A DNA stretch of 60,655 nucleotides from Mycolicibacter heraklionensis (GCA_001673575.1 LZME01000079.1:1-60655); one strand, 5' to 3'. Positions 18,419-29,894 are shown, counted from the stretch's first letter. Notes: generated by a model not told the origin, from the sequence alone. Numbers and translations are program-made.

Positions 18419-19941
18419 GGGCTGACGGGACTCTCAGTGGATTCCGGCGCCGAGCTCTCGGGAATTTCGGGCAGGCTCGGCGAAATGGGTTCGGGGCTGG
18501 GCGCGAACGCCGGGGGCGGCTCGAACGTCGGTGACGGTGCGGTGGTGGTAGTCGTCGACGACACCGTCGTCAGCTCGCTCGGGCCCGGTCCGGTGTCGGC
18601 GGCACGCCGCAGCACCAGCACGGCAACCGTGCCCAGCAACATCGCGACCAGCGCAGCCAAGATCACCACCGGAACCGGCCGCCGATACCACTCCACGCCG
18701 CCCTGGCCGCCGATCTCTTCGGGTTCCGGTGCGACGGGCTGGCGCGGCGCAGCGGGTGCCGGGCGCGCCGGCGGCGGAGTCACCAACGGTTGCAGCCCCA
18801 CCTCCGGGACGCTGTCGGGCACCGGCGGCGGCGCGTGCTCCGGCGGCGGCGCCGACTCCGGGAACTGCGCCGGCTCCACCGGCGGCGGTGCCTTCTTCGG
18901 GATGGCCACCACATTGCCGGCCACGCTCAGCGCGGCGCCGATAGCCGCCGTCAACTGCGGTCGTGGCGAGCTGATTACGGCGACCCCGAAGCGTTGCGAC
19001 AGACCAGTCGTGACCGTCGGCATGTTCGCCCCGCCGCCGACCGACACGATCGCCGACAGCGAATCGGGAACAATCTCGTTGTCGTCCAAGGTGTTCTGCA
19101 ACGCGGTGTAAAAGCCCTCGAGCGGCTGGCGCAAGGCCTCGTCGAGTTCTACCCGGGTCAGCCATACCCCGCCGTGGAATCCCGCGAGTTCGGCCACCGT
19201 CTCAGACGACAGCTGCTCCTTGGCGTCACGGCACTGGCTGCGCAGCCGGGTCAGCGACCCGACTGTCGGAGGCCCGTCGCCGTTGCCACCCAGATCGGCA
19301 ACCACGTGATCCAGCAGCGCCTGGTCGATCACATCGCCGGAAAAGACCGTGCTGCGCCGGGTGGCGCCGATCGGTTCGAAACCGCGCTCCGCGTCGACGA
19401 GGGTGACATTGGTTCCGCTCCCCCCGAAGTCACACACCGCGATGATCCCGTGATCGGGTAGGCCCGGATTCGCTTGCAGCGCAGTCAAAGCTGCCGTCGT
19501 GTCAGAGATCAGCGACACCGGATGCTGCGCCCACTCCGAAACCCGCCCCAGCGCGGTGCGCAGGGCGCCGACGGCGTCACGTGACCAGTGCGCGGGATAG
19601 GTGACCGCTACCGCCGGCGGGATCGGACGTCCCTCGGTCACCGCGTACGCCAAGGCATGCAACCCATCTGCGAGCAGTTGCTCGGGCCGGTGGGTAGATC
19701 CGTCGCTCGCCACCACCGGCCCGCCGCCCCCGACGCGATCCACGAAATCGGTGACGACGAGGCCGCGGTCGTGCAATTCCGAACTCACTGCGGAGTTCTC
19801 CGAGGGCATGCCGATTTGGGATGGCCGATCCCGGAACAGCGTCAGCACGGGCCGACGGGTGATCGCGCGATCGGCGGTGACCGCCGCCAATGTGGTTGCC
19901 CCGACGGACATCCCCAACGCGGGGCCTGTCTCTTGCGCCAT
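18415..19941 (-). CDS. Membrane-tethered Hsp70-like ATPase with Pro/Thr-rich tail
   Basis: 508 residues. Residues 1-345 follow the Hsp70/actin ATPase fold: phosphate-1 GMSVGATTLAAV, phosphate-2 CDFGGSGTNVTLVD, adenosine motif VGGGANMPTV. There is no Hsp70 substrate-binding domain; a proline-rich linker leads to a transmembrane helix near 420-443 (VVILAALVAMLLGTVAVLV) and a short Ser/Thr/Pro-rich exterior tail. This matches the recalled Rv2264c/Rv0312 type of mycobacterial proline-rich proteins. It may couple cytoplasmic nucleotide state to the envelope. It is divergent from an MFS gene, as in Rv2264c-Rv2265. Confidence 0.82.
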   Translation of the reverse strand: MAQETGPALGMSVGATTLAAVTADRAITRRPVLTLFRDRPSQIGMPSENSAVSSELHDRGLVVTDFVDRVGGGGPVVASDGSTHRPEQLLADGLHALAYAVTEGRPIPPAVAVTYPAHWSRDAVGALRTALGRVSEWAQHPVSLISDTTAALTALQANPGLPDHGIIAVCDFGGSGTNVTLVDAERGFEPIGATRRSTVFSGDVIDQALLDHVVADLGGNGDGPPTVGSLTRLRSQCRDAKEQLSSETVAELAGFHGGVWLTRVELDEALRQPLEGFYTALQNTLDDNEIVPDSLSAIVSVGGGANMPTVTTGLSQRFGVAVISSPRPQLTAAIGAALSVAGNVVAIPKKAPPPVEPAQFPESAPPPEHAPPPVPDSVPEVGLQPLVTPPPARPAPAAPRQPVAPEPEEIGGQGGVEWYRRPVPVVILAALVAMLLGTVAVLVLRRAADTGPGPSELTTVSSTTTTTAPSPTFEPPPAFAPSPEPISPSLPEIPESSAPESTESPVSP

Positions 19942-20091
19942 GCTGTCCCATCCACGGTGTCATCCGGCGGTCAGAGCACACCGGTCTACGTAATTTTACC
20001 GACGGATGTTCGATATACCCCGCATTGCAGCGCCGTTGGTGCGCCGGAGAAGTCACGCCGAGGCTGCCGCAGACGTCTAGCATCTGATCGC

Positions 20092-21345
20092 ATGCGAGCG
20101 CCGAGCCACGGTGCATCCCGCCCGGCGTTGAGCGCCTGGCGATTCGTCGCGGTGTTCGGCACCGTCAGTCTGCTGGCCGACTTCGTCTATGAGGGCGCCC
20201 GTTCCATCACCGGGCCGCTGCTGGCGTCATTCGGCGCCACCGGCCTGGTGGTCGGAACGGTGACCGGAATCGGCGAGGCCGCCGCGCTGGGCCTGCGACT
20301 GGTGTCCGGGCCGCTCGCCGATCGGACACGGCGCTTCTGGGCCTGGACGATTGCCGGATACGCCCTGACGGTGCTCACGGTGCCTCTGCTCGGTGTTGCC
20401 GGCACGCTCTGGGTTGCCTGTGCCTTGGTGATCGCCGAAAGGGTCGGCAAGGCGGTCCGCAGCCCCGCCAAGGACACCTTGTTGTCGCACGCAACTACTG
20501 CCATCGGCCGTGGCCGGGGATTCGCCGTGCACGAGGCACTCGACCAGGTCGGGGCGGTGATCGGCCCGTTGACGGTCGCCGGGGTCCTGGCGCTCACCGG
20601 CGGTGACTTCGCCCCGGCGCTGGGAGTGCTGGCGTTGCCCGGTGCCGCGACGCTGGCACTGCTGGTCTGGCTGCGCCTGCGCGTGCCCGAGCCCCGGGAC
20701 TATGAGCGCGAGGAACCCGGCGCGGTTCCAGCACACCCGGCCGACGCCGTCGGGCGGCTGCCCGCAGCGTTTTGGCGGTACTGCGGGTTCGTCGCGCTCA
20801 CCATGACCGGTTTCACGACCTTCGGTTTGGTGTCATTTCACCTGGTCACTCAGGGCTTGCTGCCGGCCGCGGCGGTGCCGGTGCTGTACGCAGCAGCCAT
20901 GGGCGCCGACGCGGTGGCGGCCCTCGTCTCGGGGTGGTGCTACGACCGGTTCGGCGGCAAGGTCGTGTTCGCTCTGCCGATCCTGTCGGCTGCGGTGGCA
21001 ATGTTCGCCTTCGCCGGCAGCGTCGCCGCGGCGGTGACCGGAGCGCTGCTGTGGGGTGCCGCGGTGGGCATTCAGGAGTCGACGCTGCGTGCGGTGGTTG
21101 CCGATTTGGTGCCGCCGGGGCGTCGAGCCAGCGCCTTCGGCGTGTTCGCCGCCGGGCTGGGCGCAGCGGCCGCGATCGGCGGGGTGCTCACCGGTTGGCT
21201 CTACGACGTGTCGGTTGGCGCGCTGATCGCGTCGGTCCTGGGGATTCAGCTGCTCGCACTCGCGGCCGCGGGCGCCTCCAAGGTTTGCTGGATACGCGAT
21301 CGCCAGCCGTTACGCCGAGGACACCCGACGGACATCGCCCGGTAA
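20092..21345 (+). CDS. Major facilitator superfamily transporter
   Basis: 417 residues with about 11-12 hydrophobic helices. MFS loop signatures are present: SGPLADRTRRFW after helix 2-3 and a similar SGWCYDRFGGKV in the second half, showing the 6+6 pseudo-repeat. It also has AERVGKAVRSPAKDTLLS, common in a clade of exporters. The ATG at 20092 is in frame directly before the first helix; extending further upstream adds no recognisable protein. By gene order it is like Rv2265. Substrate unknown. Confidence 0.85.
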   Translation: MRAPSHGASRPALSAWRFVAVFGTVSLLADFVYEGARSITGPLLASFGATGLVVGTVTGIGEAAALGLRLVSGPLADRTRRFWAWTIAGYALTVLTVPLLGVAGTLWVACALVIAERVGKAVRSPAKDTLLSHATTAIGRGRGFAVHEALDQVGAVIGPLTVAGVLALTGGDFAPALGVLALPGAATLALLVWLRLRVPEPRDYEREEPGAVPAHPADAVGRLPAAFWRYCGFVALTMTGFTTFGLVSFHLVTQGLLPAAAVPVLYAAAMGADAVAALVSGWCYDRFGGKVVFALPILSAAVAMFAFAGSVAAAVTGALLWGAAVGIQESTLRAVVADLVPPGRRASAFGVFAAGLGAAAAIGGVLTGWLYDVSVGALIASVLGIQLLALAAAGASKVCWIRDRQPLRRGHPTDIAR

Positions 21346-21499
21346 CTGAAGGCCGCTTCCGGCCCGATCTCAGTTGTGACTCAGATCCTCGATATGAACT
21401 ACTCAGCATGTCGCACGACGACGGTCAGCAACCGCCGAATATGTTCACTGCCTGGGGTGTCTGCTGCACACGAGGCGCTTCTTATGCCACCATGTACCG

Positions 21500-22174
21500 G
21501 TGAACCCACGACGGATCCTTCGCTCCCTCGGTGTTGTTCTGGCCCTGACTTGGCTGCTGCACAGCACCGTCGCCACCCCTCCCGCTGCCTTCGCAGACCC
21601 CTGTCCGGATGTCCAAGTTTTGTTTGCTAGAGGCACTGGCGAGGAAGTCGGTCTGGGCGAGACCGGGCAAGCATTTGTGAACTCGCTCCGGAACCGACTT
21701 CCCGAGCGGCCGATGGACGTCTACGCCATCGACTACCCGGCCACCAACGACTGGCCGACCGGCATTCAGGGCATCCGTGACGCCACCGCCCACATCGAGG
21801 CCACGGCGGCGAATTGCCCCAAGACAAAGATGGTGCTCGGCGGCTTCTCGCAGGGCGCCGCGGTGATGGGCTTCTCGACCGCCAGCGTCATCCCGGACGG
21901 GGTGGAAGGGGTCGATATACCACGGCCGATGCCCCCGGAAGTGGCTGACCACGTCGCCGCGGTGGTGCTCTTCGGAACCCCGAACGACCGGGCGATGAAT
22001 TTCCTCGGCCAACCGCCCTTGGTCATCGGCCCGGCATACACCGCCAAGACCATCCAGCTGTGTGCGCCCGAGGACCCGGTCTGCTCCGAGGGACTGAACT
22101 TCTCCGCACACGCTCCCGGCGCCTATGACGGCATCGCGGACGAGGGCGCCGCGTACGCGGCAAACCGCCTTTAA
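21500..22174 (+). CDS. Secreted cutinase-like esterase (CULP)
   Basis: 224 residues with a signal peptide (RRILRSLGVVLALTWLLHS, cleavage likely after Ala32 before DPCPDVQV). The cutinase fold is marked by CPDVQVLFARGTGE, the nucleophile motif GGFSQGA (Ser117), a disulfide-flanked Asp region CAPEDPVC, and the catalytic His in FSAHAPG. Mycobacterial cutinase-like proteins are exported lipases/esterases acting on polyester or lipid substrates. GTG start at 21500. A second cutinase follows 90 bp downstream. Confidence 0.9.
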   Translation: MNPRRILRSLGVVLALTWLLHSTVATPPAAFADPCPDVQVLFARGTGEEVGLGETGQAFVNSLRNRLPERPMDVYAIDYPATNDWPTGIQGIRDATAHIEATAANCPKTKMVLGGFSQGAAVMGFSTASVIPDGVEGVDIPRPMPPEVADHVAAVVLFGTPNDRAMNFLGQPPLVIGPAYTAKTIQLCAPEDPVCSEGLNFSAHAPGAYDGIADEGAAYAANRL

Positions 22175-22264
22175 CCTCCGTTTTCGCTCCGTTCGGCCGA
22201 CTTTGCGGTTTGCTGATTCGTAACCCGCAGGTCAGTGGCGAGGGAGACATGTCAGCATTTAGGG

Positions 22265-22924
22265 ATGAATTTGCGTAACACTGTTCGCACCTTCGCGGCC
22301 GCGGCGATGTTCACCGGAACCCTGGTGGCCGCGCCGGTGGGCCTGCCCAGCGCAACCGCAGAGCCTTGCCCGGACGCCGAAGTCATATTCGCCCGCGGCT
22401 CCGGCCAGCCCGTCGGGCTCGGTGACGTCGGTGATGCGTTCGTCGGCTCCTTGCAGGAGCAGCTGGCAGGCCTCAACGTGAACGTCTACCCGGTCGAGTA
22501 CCCGGCGAGCACGGACTACCGCAACAGCGCGGTGCTCGGTGAGTCTGACGCCACCGCCCACATTCAGGCCACGGTCGCCAACTGCCCCAAGACCAAGCTC
22601 GTGCTCGGCGGCTACTCCCAAGGCGCCAGCGTCATCGCGATGTCCAGCAATGCGCTGCCGGCGCCGGTGGCCAACCATGTGGTGGCGGTGGCACTGTTCG
22701 GCCCGCCGTCAAGCCCGTACTCGACCTCGTTGTGGGGCGGCCCGCTGCCGGTCCTCGCCTCGTCCTACCGCCCGAAAACCATCGACTTCTGTCTGACGGG
22801 CGACATCTACTGCGAAGACAGCGGAAGCGTCGTCCCGCACCTGATGTACGTGCAGGACGGCAAGACCGTTGAGGCCGCGACATTCGTGGCGAGCCGGCTC
22901 ACGGCCGGCCAGAGCGTCAACTAG
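22265..22924 (+). CDS. Secreted cutinase-like esterase (CULP)
   Basis: 219 residues. Signal peptide MNLRNTVRTF..., cleavage likely after ATA (Ala32) before EPCPDAEV. Nucleophile motif GGYSQGA (Ser118), Asp in CLTGDIYC and His in VVPHLMYV give the triad. It is a clear paralogue of the cutinase directly upstream (same CPD.EV.FARG, ATAHI.AT.ANCPKTK), so the pair looks like a tandem duplication that has diverged in substrate loops. The ATG at 22265 was chosen because the signal peptide starts there. Confidence 0.9.
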   Translation: MNLRNTVRTFAAAAMFTGTLVAAPVGLPSATAEPCPDAEVIFARGSGQPVGLGDVGDAFVGSLQEQLAGLNVNVYPVEYPASTDYRNSAVLGESDATAHIQATVANCPKTKLVLGGYSQGASVIAMSSNALPAPVANHVVAVALFGPPSSPYSTSLWGGPLPVLASSYRPKTIDFCLTGDIYCEDSGSVVPHLMYVQDGKTVEAATFVASRLTAGQSVN

Positions 22925-22935
22925 GGCCGGCGCGC

Positions 22936-24495
22936 TCAGAACAGGGTCGGGATCCGCGCATCGATCAGGTGCGGCCCCGGTTCTGCGACGGCACGGCGGA
23001 ACTGTTCGGCGAGTTCCTCGCAGGTGGTGGCCACGGTGGCCGGCACCCCGAACCCCTCGGCGATCTTCGCGAAGTCCATGTTCGGCCGCGACAGGTCGAG
23101 TAGGTCGTTTGCTTTCGGGCCACCACCCTCGGCGCCCACCCGGGCCAGCTCCAACCGCAGGATCGCATACGAGCTGTTGTTGATCAGCACCGTGGTCACG
23201 TTGAGGTTCTCGCGCGCCATCGTCCACAGCGCGGAGATGGTGTAGGCCGCACTGCCGTCGGCCTGCAGCGCGATCACCGGCCGGTCGGGTGCGGCGACGG
23301 CAGCCCCCAGCGCGACCGGCAGTCCCTGCCCGATCGCCCCGCCGGTGAGCGTGAGCACGTCGTGGCGGGGTGCGCCCGCGGTGGCCGCGGGCAGCATCAG
23401 CCCCGAGGTGTTGGACTCATCGGAGATGATCGCGTTGTCGGGCAGTAGCGCCCCGATCACCTGCACCCAGTTCTGCGGGGTGAGCTGACCGGTCGGAAGC
23501 TCCGGGCGGGCCGCAGGCGCGGGACGCGGCTGCACCCCGGCGGCCACCGCTTCGGCCAGCTGCTCGAGAGCGGCCACCACGTCGGTCTCCAGGCCGGCCA
23601 GGTTGTGCACGACGCAGCCCTCGGGAACCAGGTCGCTGGCCTTGCCGGGGTAGGCGAAGAACGACACCGGAGCCCGGGTGCCGGCCACCACCAGGTGCTT
23701 GATGCCGTCGAGTTGGAATGCGGCCTGCTCGGCCAGGTAACCAAGCCGGTCGATCGCCGGGACCCCTGCCCCGCGGACGAGCCGGGCCGGGAACGTCTCG
23801 ACCAGCGCGCGGGCCCCGGTTGCGGCGACGATCCGGTCAGTGGCCTCCAATGCGCGCACATCGGCGACGGCGGGCCCGCCGATCAGGATGGCCACCGGCT
23901 CGCCGCTGCCCAGCACGGCGGCGATGTCGGTGACGGCCTGTGCGTCGGGAGCCGACGCCGGGACCGGGTCGACCGGTCCGGCCGCCTGCGCCCCGTCTTC
24001 CCAGGAGATGTCGGCGGGCAGAATCAGGTTGGCCACCTGCGCCGGGCTGGCCATCGACTCCGCGACCGCTTCCGCGGCATCGCGCCCGACGTCGTCACCG
24101 GAGTTGGTGCGGCGCACCCAGCCGTGAGTCCAGTCGGTCAGGGGCTCGATGTCGGATTCCAGCGGTGCGTCGTACTTCTTGTGGTACGTGGCGTGATCAC
24201 CGATGACGTTGACCACCGGCACGTGCGCGCGGCGGGCGTTGTGCAGGTTGGCCAGGCCATTACCCAGGCCGGGCCCCAGGTGCAGCAGGGTCGCAGCCGG
24301 CTTTGCGGCCACCCGGGCGTACCCGTCAGCGGCGCCGGTCACCACGCCTTCGAACAAGCACAGCACCCCGCGCATCTGCGGCACCGAGTCCAAGGCGGCC
24401 ACGAAATGCATCTCGGAGGTACCGGGGTTGGCGAAGCAGACCTGCACCCCACTGTCGACCAAAGTGGCGATCAGGGCCTGTGCTCCGTTAGTCAT
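22936..24495 (-). CDS. Thiamine-diphosphate-dependent decarboxylase / acetolactate-synthase-like enzyme
   Basis: 519 residues of the acetohydroxyacid synthase/benzoylformate decarboxylase family. The cofactor-activating glutamate is Glu28 in FANPGTSEMHF, close to benzoylformate decarboxylase. The ThDP-magnesium motif near 409-437 reads ADGSAAYTISALW to LINN, with Ala replacing the first Gly of GDGS. Length resembles mycobacterial IlvX-type proteins, which are not classical valine-pathway synthases. It lies 54 bp downstream of an FAD-linked hydroxyacid oxidase on the same strand. A 2-oxoacid made by that oxidase is a plausible substrate, but this is inference. Confidence 0.85.
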   Translation of the reverse strand: MTNGAQALIATLVDSGVQVCFANPGTSEMHFVAALDSVPQMRGVLCLFEGVVTGAADGYARVAAKPAATLLHLGPGLGNGLANLHNARRAHVPVVNVIGDHATYHKKYDAPLESDIEPLTDWTHGWVRRTNSGDDVGRDAAEAVAESMASPAQVANLILPADISWEDGAQAAGPVDPVPASAPDAQAVTDIAAVLGSGEPVAILIGGPAVADVRALEATDRIVAATGARALVETFPARLVRGAGVPAIDRLGYLAEQAAFQLDGIKHLVVAGTRAPVSFFAYPGKASDLVPEGCVVHNLAGLETDVVAALEQLAEAVAAGVQPRPAPAARPELPTGQLTPQNWVQVIGALLPDNAIISDESNTSGLMLPAATAGAPRHDVLTLTGGAIGQGLPVALGAAVAAPDRPVIALQADGSAAYTISALWTMARENLNVTTVLINNSSYAILRLELARVGAEGGGPKANDLLDLSRPNMDFAKIAEGFGVPATVATTCEELAEQFRRAVAEPGPHLIDARIPTLF

Positions 24496-24549
24496 GTGGC
24501 TGCCTTTCTTGACGGGCACCGAAGTTGCGGGCGCAGCACGATCTGCTGC

Positions 24550-25932
24550 CTATAGAAGCACGCCCGGATTGAGGATCCCGGCGGGGTCGAAGGCATCCTT
24601 GATCCGGCGCATCAGGGCGATCTTGACCGGGTCCTCCAGGTCTAGGAAATGCTGCGTCTTGACCCGTCCCAGACCGTGCTCACCGGAGATGGCGCCGCCG
24701 AGGTCCATCGCAGCCGCGAAGATGTCGTGCAGCAGCCGGTGGCGGACCTCATCGTCGGCGCAGAACACCGCCAGGTGGACATTGCCGTCACCGGCGTGTC
24801 CGCAGCCGACCACTCCGGCACCGGCCGCCCCCGCGAATCCCTGTGCCTTGGTGAGGAACTGGTGCATCTCGGATCGCGGAACCACCACGTCGATGACGTC
24901 GTGGGCGCCGGCGGCCTTGGCCGTCCAGAACGCCTTCTCACGGGCCTCGATCAGGGCATGTGCTGAATTGCCCTCCAGTACATAGACATCGTCGGCGCCG
25001 AGTGAGGCCAGCAGTTCGCCCAGCATGGCCACGTCGTCGTCGAGGCGCTCACGGTCACGGTTCTCCACCCCCACCACTAGGTAGGCCTCGGCGGTCTCCC
25101 GCACCGCATCGGGGATGCCCAGGTTCAGGTTCTGCGAGTAACTGATCGCGGCCAGGGTGAGCTTGTCGACGTATTCCAGGATCACCGGATCCACCCCACT
25201 GCGAACCACCGCCGGCACCGCGCGCATCACCGCGGGCAGATCGCAGAACGGCGCCAACAACGTGGCGGAGTGCCCGAGCCGCGGGTAGAGCCGCACGGTG
25301 ACCTCGGTGGCCAGCGCGCAGGTGCCCTCCGAACCGATGATCAGCTGGGTCAGGTCATAACCGGTGGACAGCTTGGTGATTCGCCCGCCGGTGCGGATCA
25401 GCTCGCCGGTGGGCAACGCGACCTGCAGGCCGAGCACGTTGTGCCGCGTCACCCCGTACTTGACCGCGCGCATACCGCCCGCGTTGGTACCGACGTTGCC
25501 GCCGACACTGGCGGACAGTTCGCCGGGGAAGACGGTGTACATCAGCCCCGCCTCGGCCGTCGCGGTGTCGAGATCGGCCAATGTGACGCCGGGTTGCACC
25601 ACCGCAACCTGATTGTCGGTGTCGATCTCCAGGATCGCGTTCATCCGTTCGAAGGAGATCAGCAGTCCGTCGGGGCACGGCCGCGCGCCGGCCGACATTC
25701 CGGTGCCCGAACCGCGTGCCGTCACCGGAACCTTCGCCTCGGTTGCCGCGGCCAGCAGCGCCGCAACCTGCTCCGCGGTCTGCGGGCGGGCAACGTAGCT
25801 CGGCATCACCGGGCTTCCGACCAGCGCTTCGTCATGGGCATAGTCCGGGCCGATCTGCTCACCGGTAAGCAGTGCGCCTGCTCCGACGATGTCGGCGAAC
25901 GTCTGCGCCACATCAGTGCCTACCGCGCCCAT
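24550..25932 (-). CDS. FAD-linked 2-hydroxyacid oxidase (GlcD/D-lactate dehydrogenase type)
   Basis: 460 residues, FAD_binding_4 plus FAD-oxidase C-terminal domains. Motifs: TARGSGTGMSAGARP (FAD loop), GGNVGTNAGGMRAVKYGVTR, GSEGTCALATEV, and the C-terminal GCGHAGDGNVHLAVF and SGEHGLGRVK that carry the catalytic His residues of GlcD/Dld enzymes. It oxidises a D-2-hydroxyacid such as glycolate or lactate to the oxoacid. It is the upstream partner of the ThDP enzyme; tex ends only 6 bp away. Rv1257c is a recalled relative of similar size. Confidence 0.87.
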   Translation of the reverse strand: MGAVGTDVAQTFADIVGAGALLTGEQIGPDYAHDEALVGSPVMPSYVARPQTAEQVAALLAAATEAKVPVTARGSGTGMSAGARPCPDGLLISFERMNAILEIDTDNQVAVVQPGVTLADLDTATAEAGLMYTVFPGELSASVGGNVGTNAGGMRAVKYGVTRHNVLGLQVALPTGELIRTGGRITKLSTGYDLTQLIIGSEGTCALATEVTVRLYPRLGHSATLLAPFCDLPAVMRAVPAVVRSGVDPVILEYVDKLTLAAISYSQNLNLGIPDAVRETAEAYLVVGVENRDRERLDDDVAMLGELLASLGADDVYVLEGNSAHALIEAREKAFWTAKAAGAHDVIDVVVPRSEMHQFLTKAQGFAGAAGAGVVGCGHAGDGNVHLAVFCADDEVRHRLLHDIFAAAMDLGGAISGEHGLGRVKTQHFLDLEDPVKIALMRRIKDAFDPAGILNPGVLL

Positions 25933-25938
25933 CCGTAC

Positions 25939-28281
<2,343 letters not shown>

Positions 28282-28477
28282 GCCGACGGACCCTACCGAA
28301 CGCCGCTGACAGTTCCCGGCTCCGGCACGGCGTGATTTTTGACCGCGCGCAGGATGGCTACGATGCCGTCCACGTCGGCCTCGCCGAACATCCCGATAGG
28401 AGTCGGCCAGCGTCGAGCCGAGCGCGTCATCCACAGTTGCCCGGTTCATCCACAGGCGACCGTTCGACCCCCAGAAT

Positions 28478-28493
28478 TCGAACAATTGTTCGA
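28478..28493. promoter_or_regulatory. LexA (SOS) box
   Basis: TCGAACAATTGTTCGA is a perfect 16-bp palindrome and fits the mycobacterial LexA box TCGAAC-N4-GTTCGA. It ends 12 bp before the GTG start of the HNH gene and overlaps where its -10 (GATACG, 28492-28497) would sit, so LexA binding should block transcription until DNA damage. SOS control of 13E12-type genes is known in M. tuberculosis. Confidence 0.85.
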
Positions 28494-28505
28494 TACGTTG
28501 GGGAT

Positions 28506-29894
28506 GTGTCCCACCCAGATCAGGTCCTTCCCCCCGCGGCGGCGGCCCGTGCGGCCATCCGCGCGGACCTGACACTGATCGACGACGCCCAGGCCCGGCT
28601 CCGCTGCGCCGACACCGACATCGTCGGCAACGCGTTTCGTGTGGAAGTCGCCGAACACCTCGAAACCCAGCACAGAGTCAATCGCGGCCTGTCCTACCGC
28701 ATCTTCGGCGAGATCGCCGATCCCGCCGACGGCCCCGACGACCCCCGACTGCCCGCCGACACCAAGATCACGGACCTGCTGTGGTCACGCCTGCGCATCA
28801 CCCGCGCCGAGGTCCGGCGCCGTTTCCGCATCGCGGCGCGCATCCGGCCAAGGCGCAACCTGACCGGACCCCCGGCCCCACCCGAACTTCCCGAAGTCGC
28901 CTCCGCTGTCGAGGACGGCCGTATCGGCGATGACCACATCAAAGCGGTCACCAAAGCCCTCGACGAACTGCCCGCAAAAGTCGCACCGGCCGACCGCGAG
29001 GCCGCCGAACGGACTCTGGTGCGCCACGCCACCGAACAGGACGCCGTCTTCGTGACCGCGATCGGGCACGCCATCGCCGATCACCTCAATCCCGACGGCA
29101 ATTTCACCGATGAGGACCGGGCACGGCGGCGCAACCTCATCCTGGGCCGTCAAGGTCCCGATGGAATGAGCAAGCTGAACGGCTGTATCGACCCGGAAAC
29201 TCGCGCCTACCTCGAAGCAGCCATCGCTGCGGTTCGCCCCGGCCACCGCCAGCCCGAAGGCACACAAGAACGCGATTCCAGGTCGTCGGGGCAACGAGAC
29301 CACGATGCACTGAAGCTGGCCCTGCGCCATGGCATCGAGTCCGGCGCCATGGGCACTCACCGCGGAGTTCCGGTGACCGTCATCGCCGTCACCAAACTCG
29401 CCGACCTCGACCAAGCGGCCCGCGCCATGGCTGACTCGGACGTCCCGATGCCGCCTGCGGCCCGCACCGGCGGGGGCAGCCGCCTACCGATGCGTGACCT
29501 GATCCGGATGGCGGCCAACTCGATTCACTACCTCGCGGTGTTCGACGACCACTCGGAGCGGCCGCTGTACCTGGGCCGCAGCAAGCGCATCGCCACGTTG
29601 GATCACCGGATCATCTGCCACGCCCGCGATCGCGGTTGCACCAGACCGAACTGTCCGGAGCCGGGCTACCACTGCGAAGTTCACCATTCGACCGACTGGG
29701 CACGCGGCGGGCGCACCAATCCCGACGAGCTCTATTTCGCCTGCGGCGGCGACCACGGCGGCGCCACCCGTGGCGATCTACAGACCATGGTCACCGAGCA
29801 AGGCCGCCTGGCCTGGACCGACGGCACTGCCCCACCCCGGATCAACCATCTGCACCATCCGGAGGAACTCCTCGACGACGATGAGGATCCATAG
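28506..29894 (+). CDS. DUF222/HNH endonuclease domain protein (13E12 repeat family)
   Basis: 462 residues. The N-terminal ~330 residues are the DUF222 region (ITRAEVRRRFRIAARI, GRIGDDHIKAVTKALDELPA). The C-terminal HNH part contains LDHRIICHARDRGCTRPNC, CEVHHSTDWARGGRTNPDEL and CGGDHGG, with zinc-binding cysteines and the HNH His pair. These are putative mobile or nuclease-like genes repeated in mycobacterial genomes. The GTG at 28506 sits just downstream of a LexA box and a -10-like hexamer, suggesting a leaderless SOS-induced mRNA. No flanking repeats or intein-like features were seen. Confidence 0.87.
   Translation: MSHPDQVLPPAAAARAAIRADLTLIDDAQARLRCADTDIVGNAFRVEVAEHLETQHRVNRGLSYRIFGEIADPADGPDDPRLPADTKITDLLWSRLRITRAEVRRRFRIAARIRPRRNLTGPPAPPELPEVASAVEDGRIGDDHIKAVTKALDELPAKVAPADREAAERTLVRHATEQDAVFVTAIGHAIADHLNPDGNFTDEDRARRRNLILGRQGPDGMSKLNGCIDPETRAYLEAAIAAVRPGHRQPEGTQERDSRSSGQRDHDALKLALRHGIESGAMGTHRGVPVTVIAVTKLADLDQAARAMADSDVPMPPAARTGGGSRLPMRDLIRMAANSIHYLAVFDDHSERPLYLGRSKRIATLDHRIICHARDRGCTRPNCPEPGYHCEVHHSTDWARGGRTNPDELYFACGGDHGGATRGDLQTMVTEQGRLAWTDGTAPPRINHLHHPEELLDDDEDP

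Noticed and set aside
28506..29894. HNH gene as part of a restriction or anti-phage system
   Set aside because: DUF222/HNH layout and LexA box identify a 13E12-type gene; no methylase, helicase or other defence partner is adjacent.
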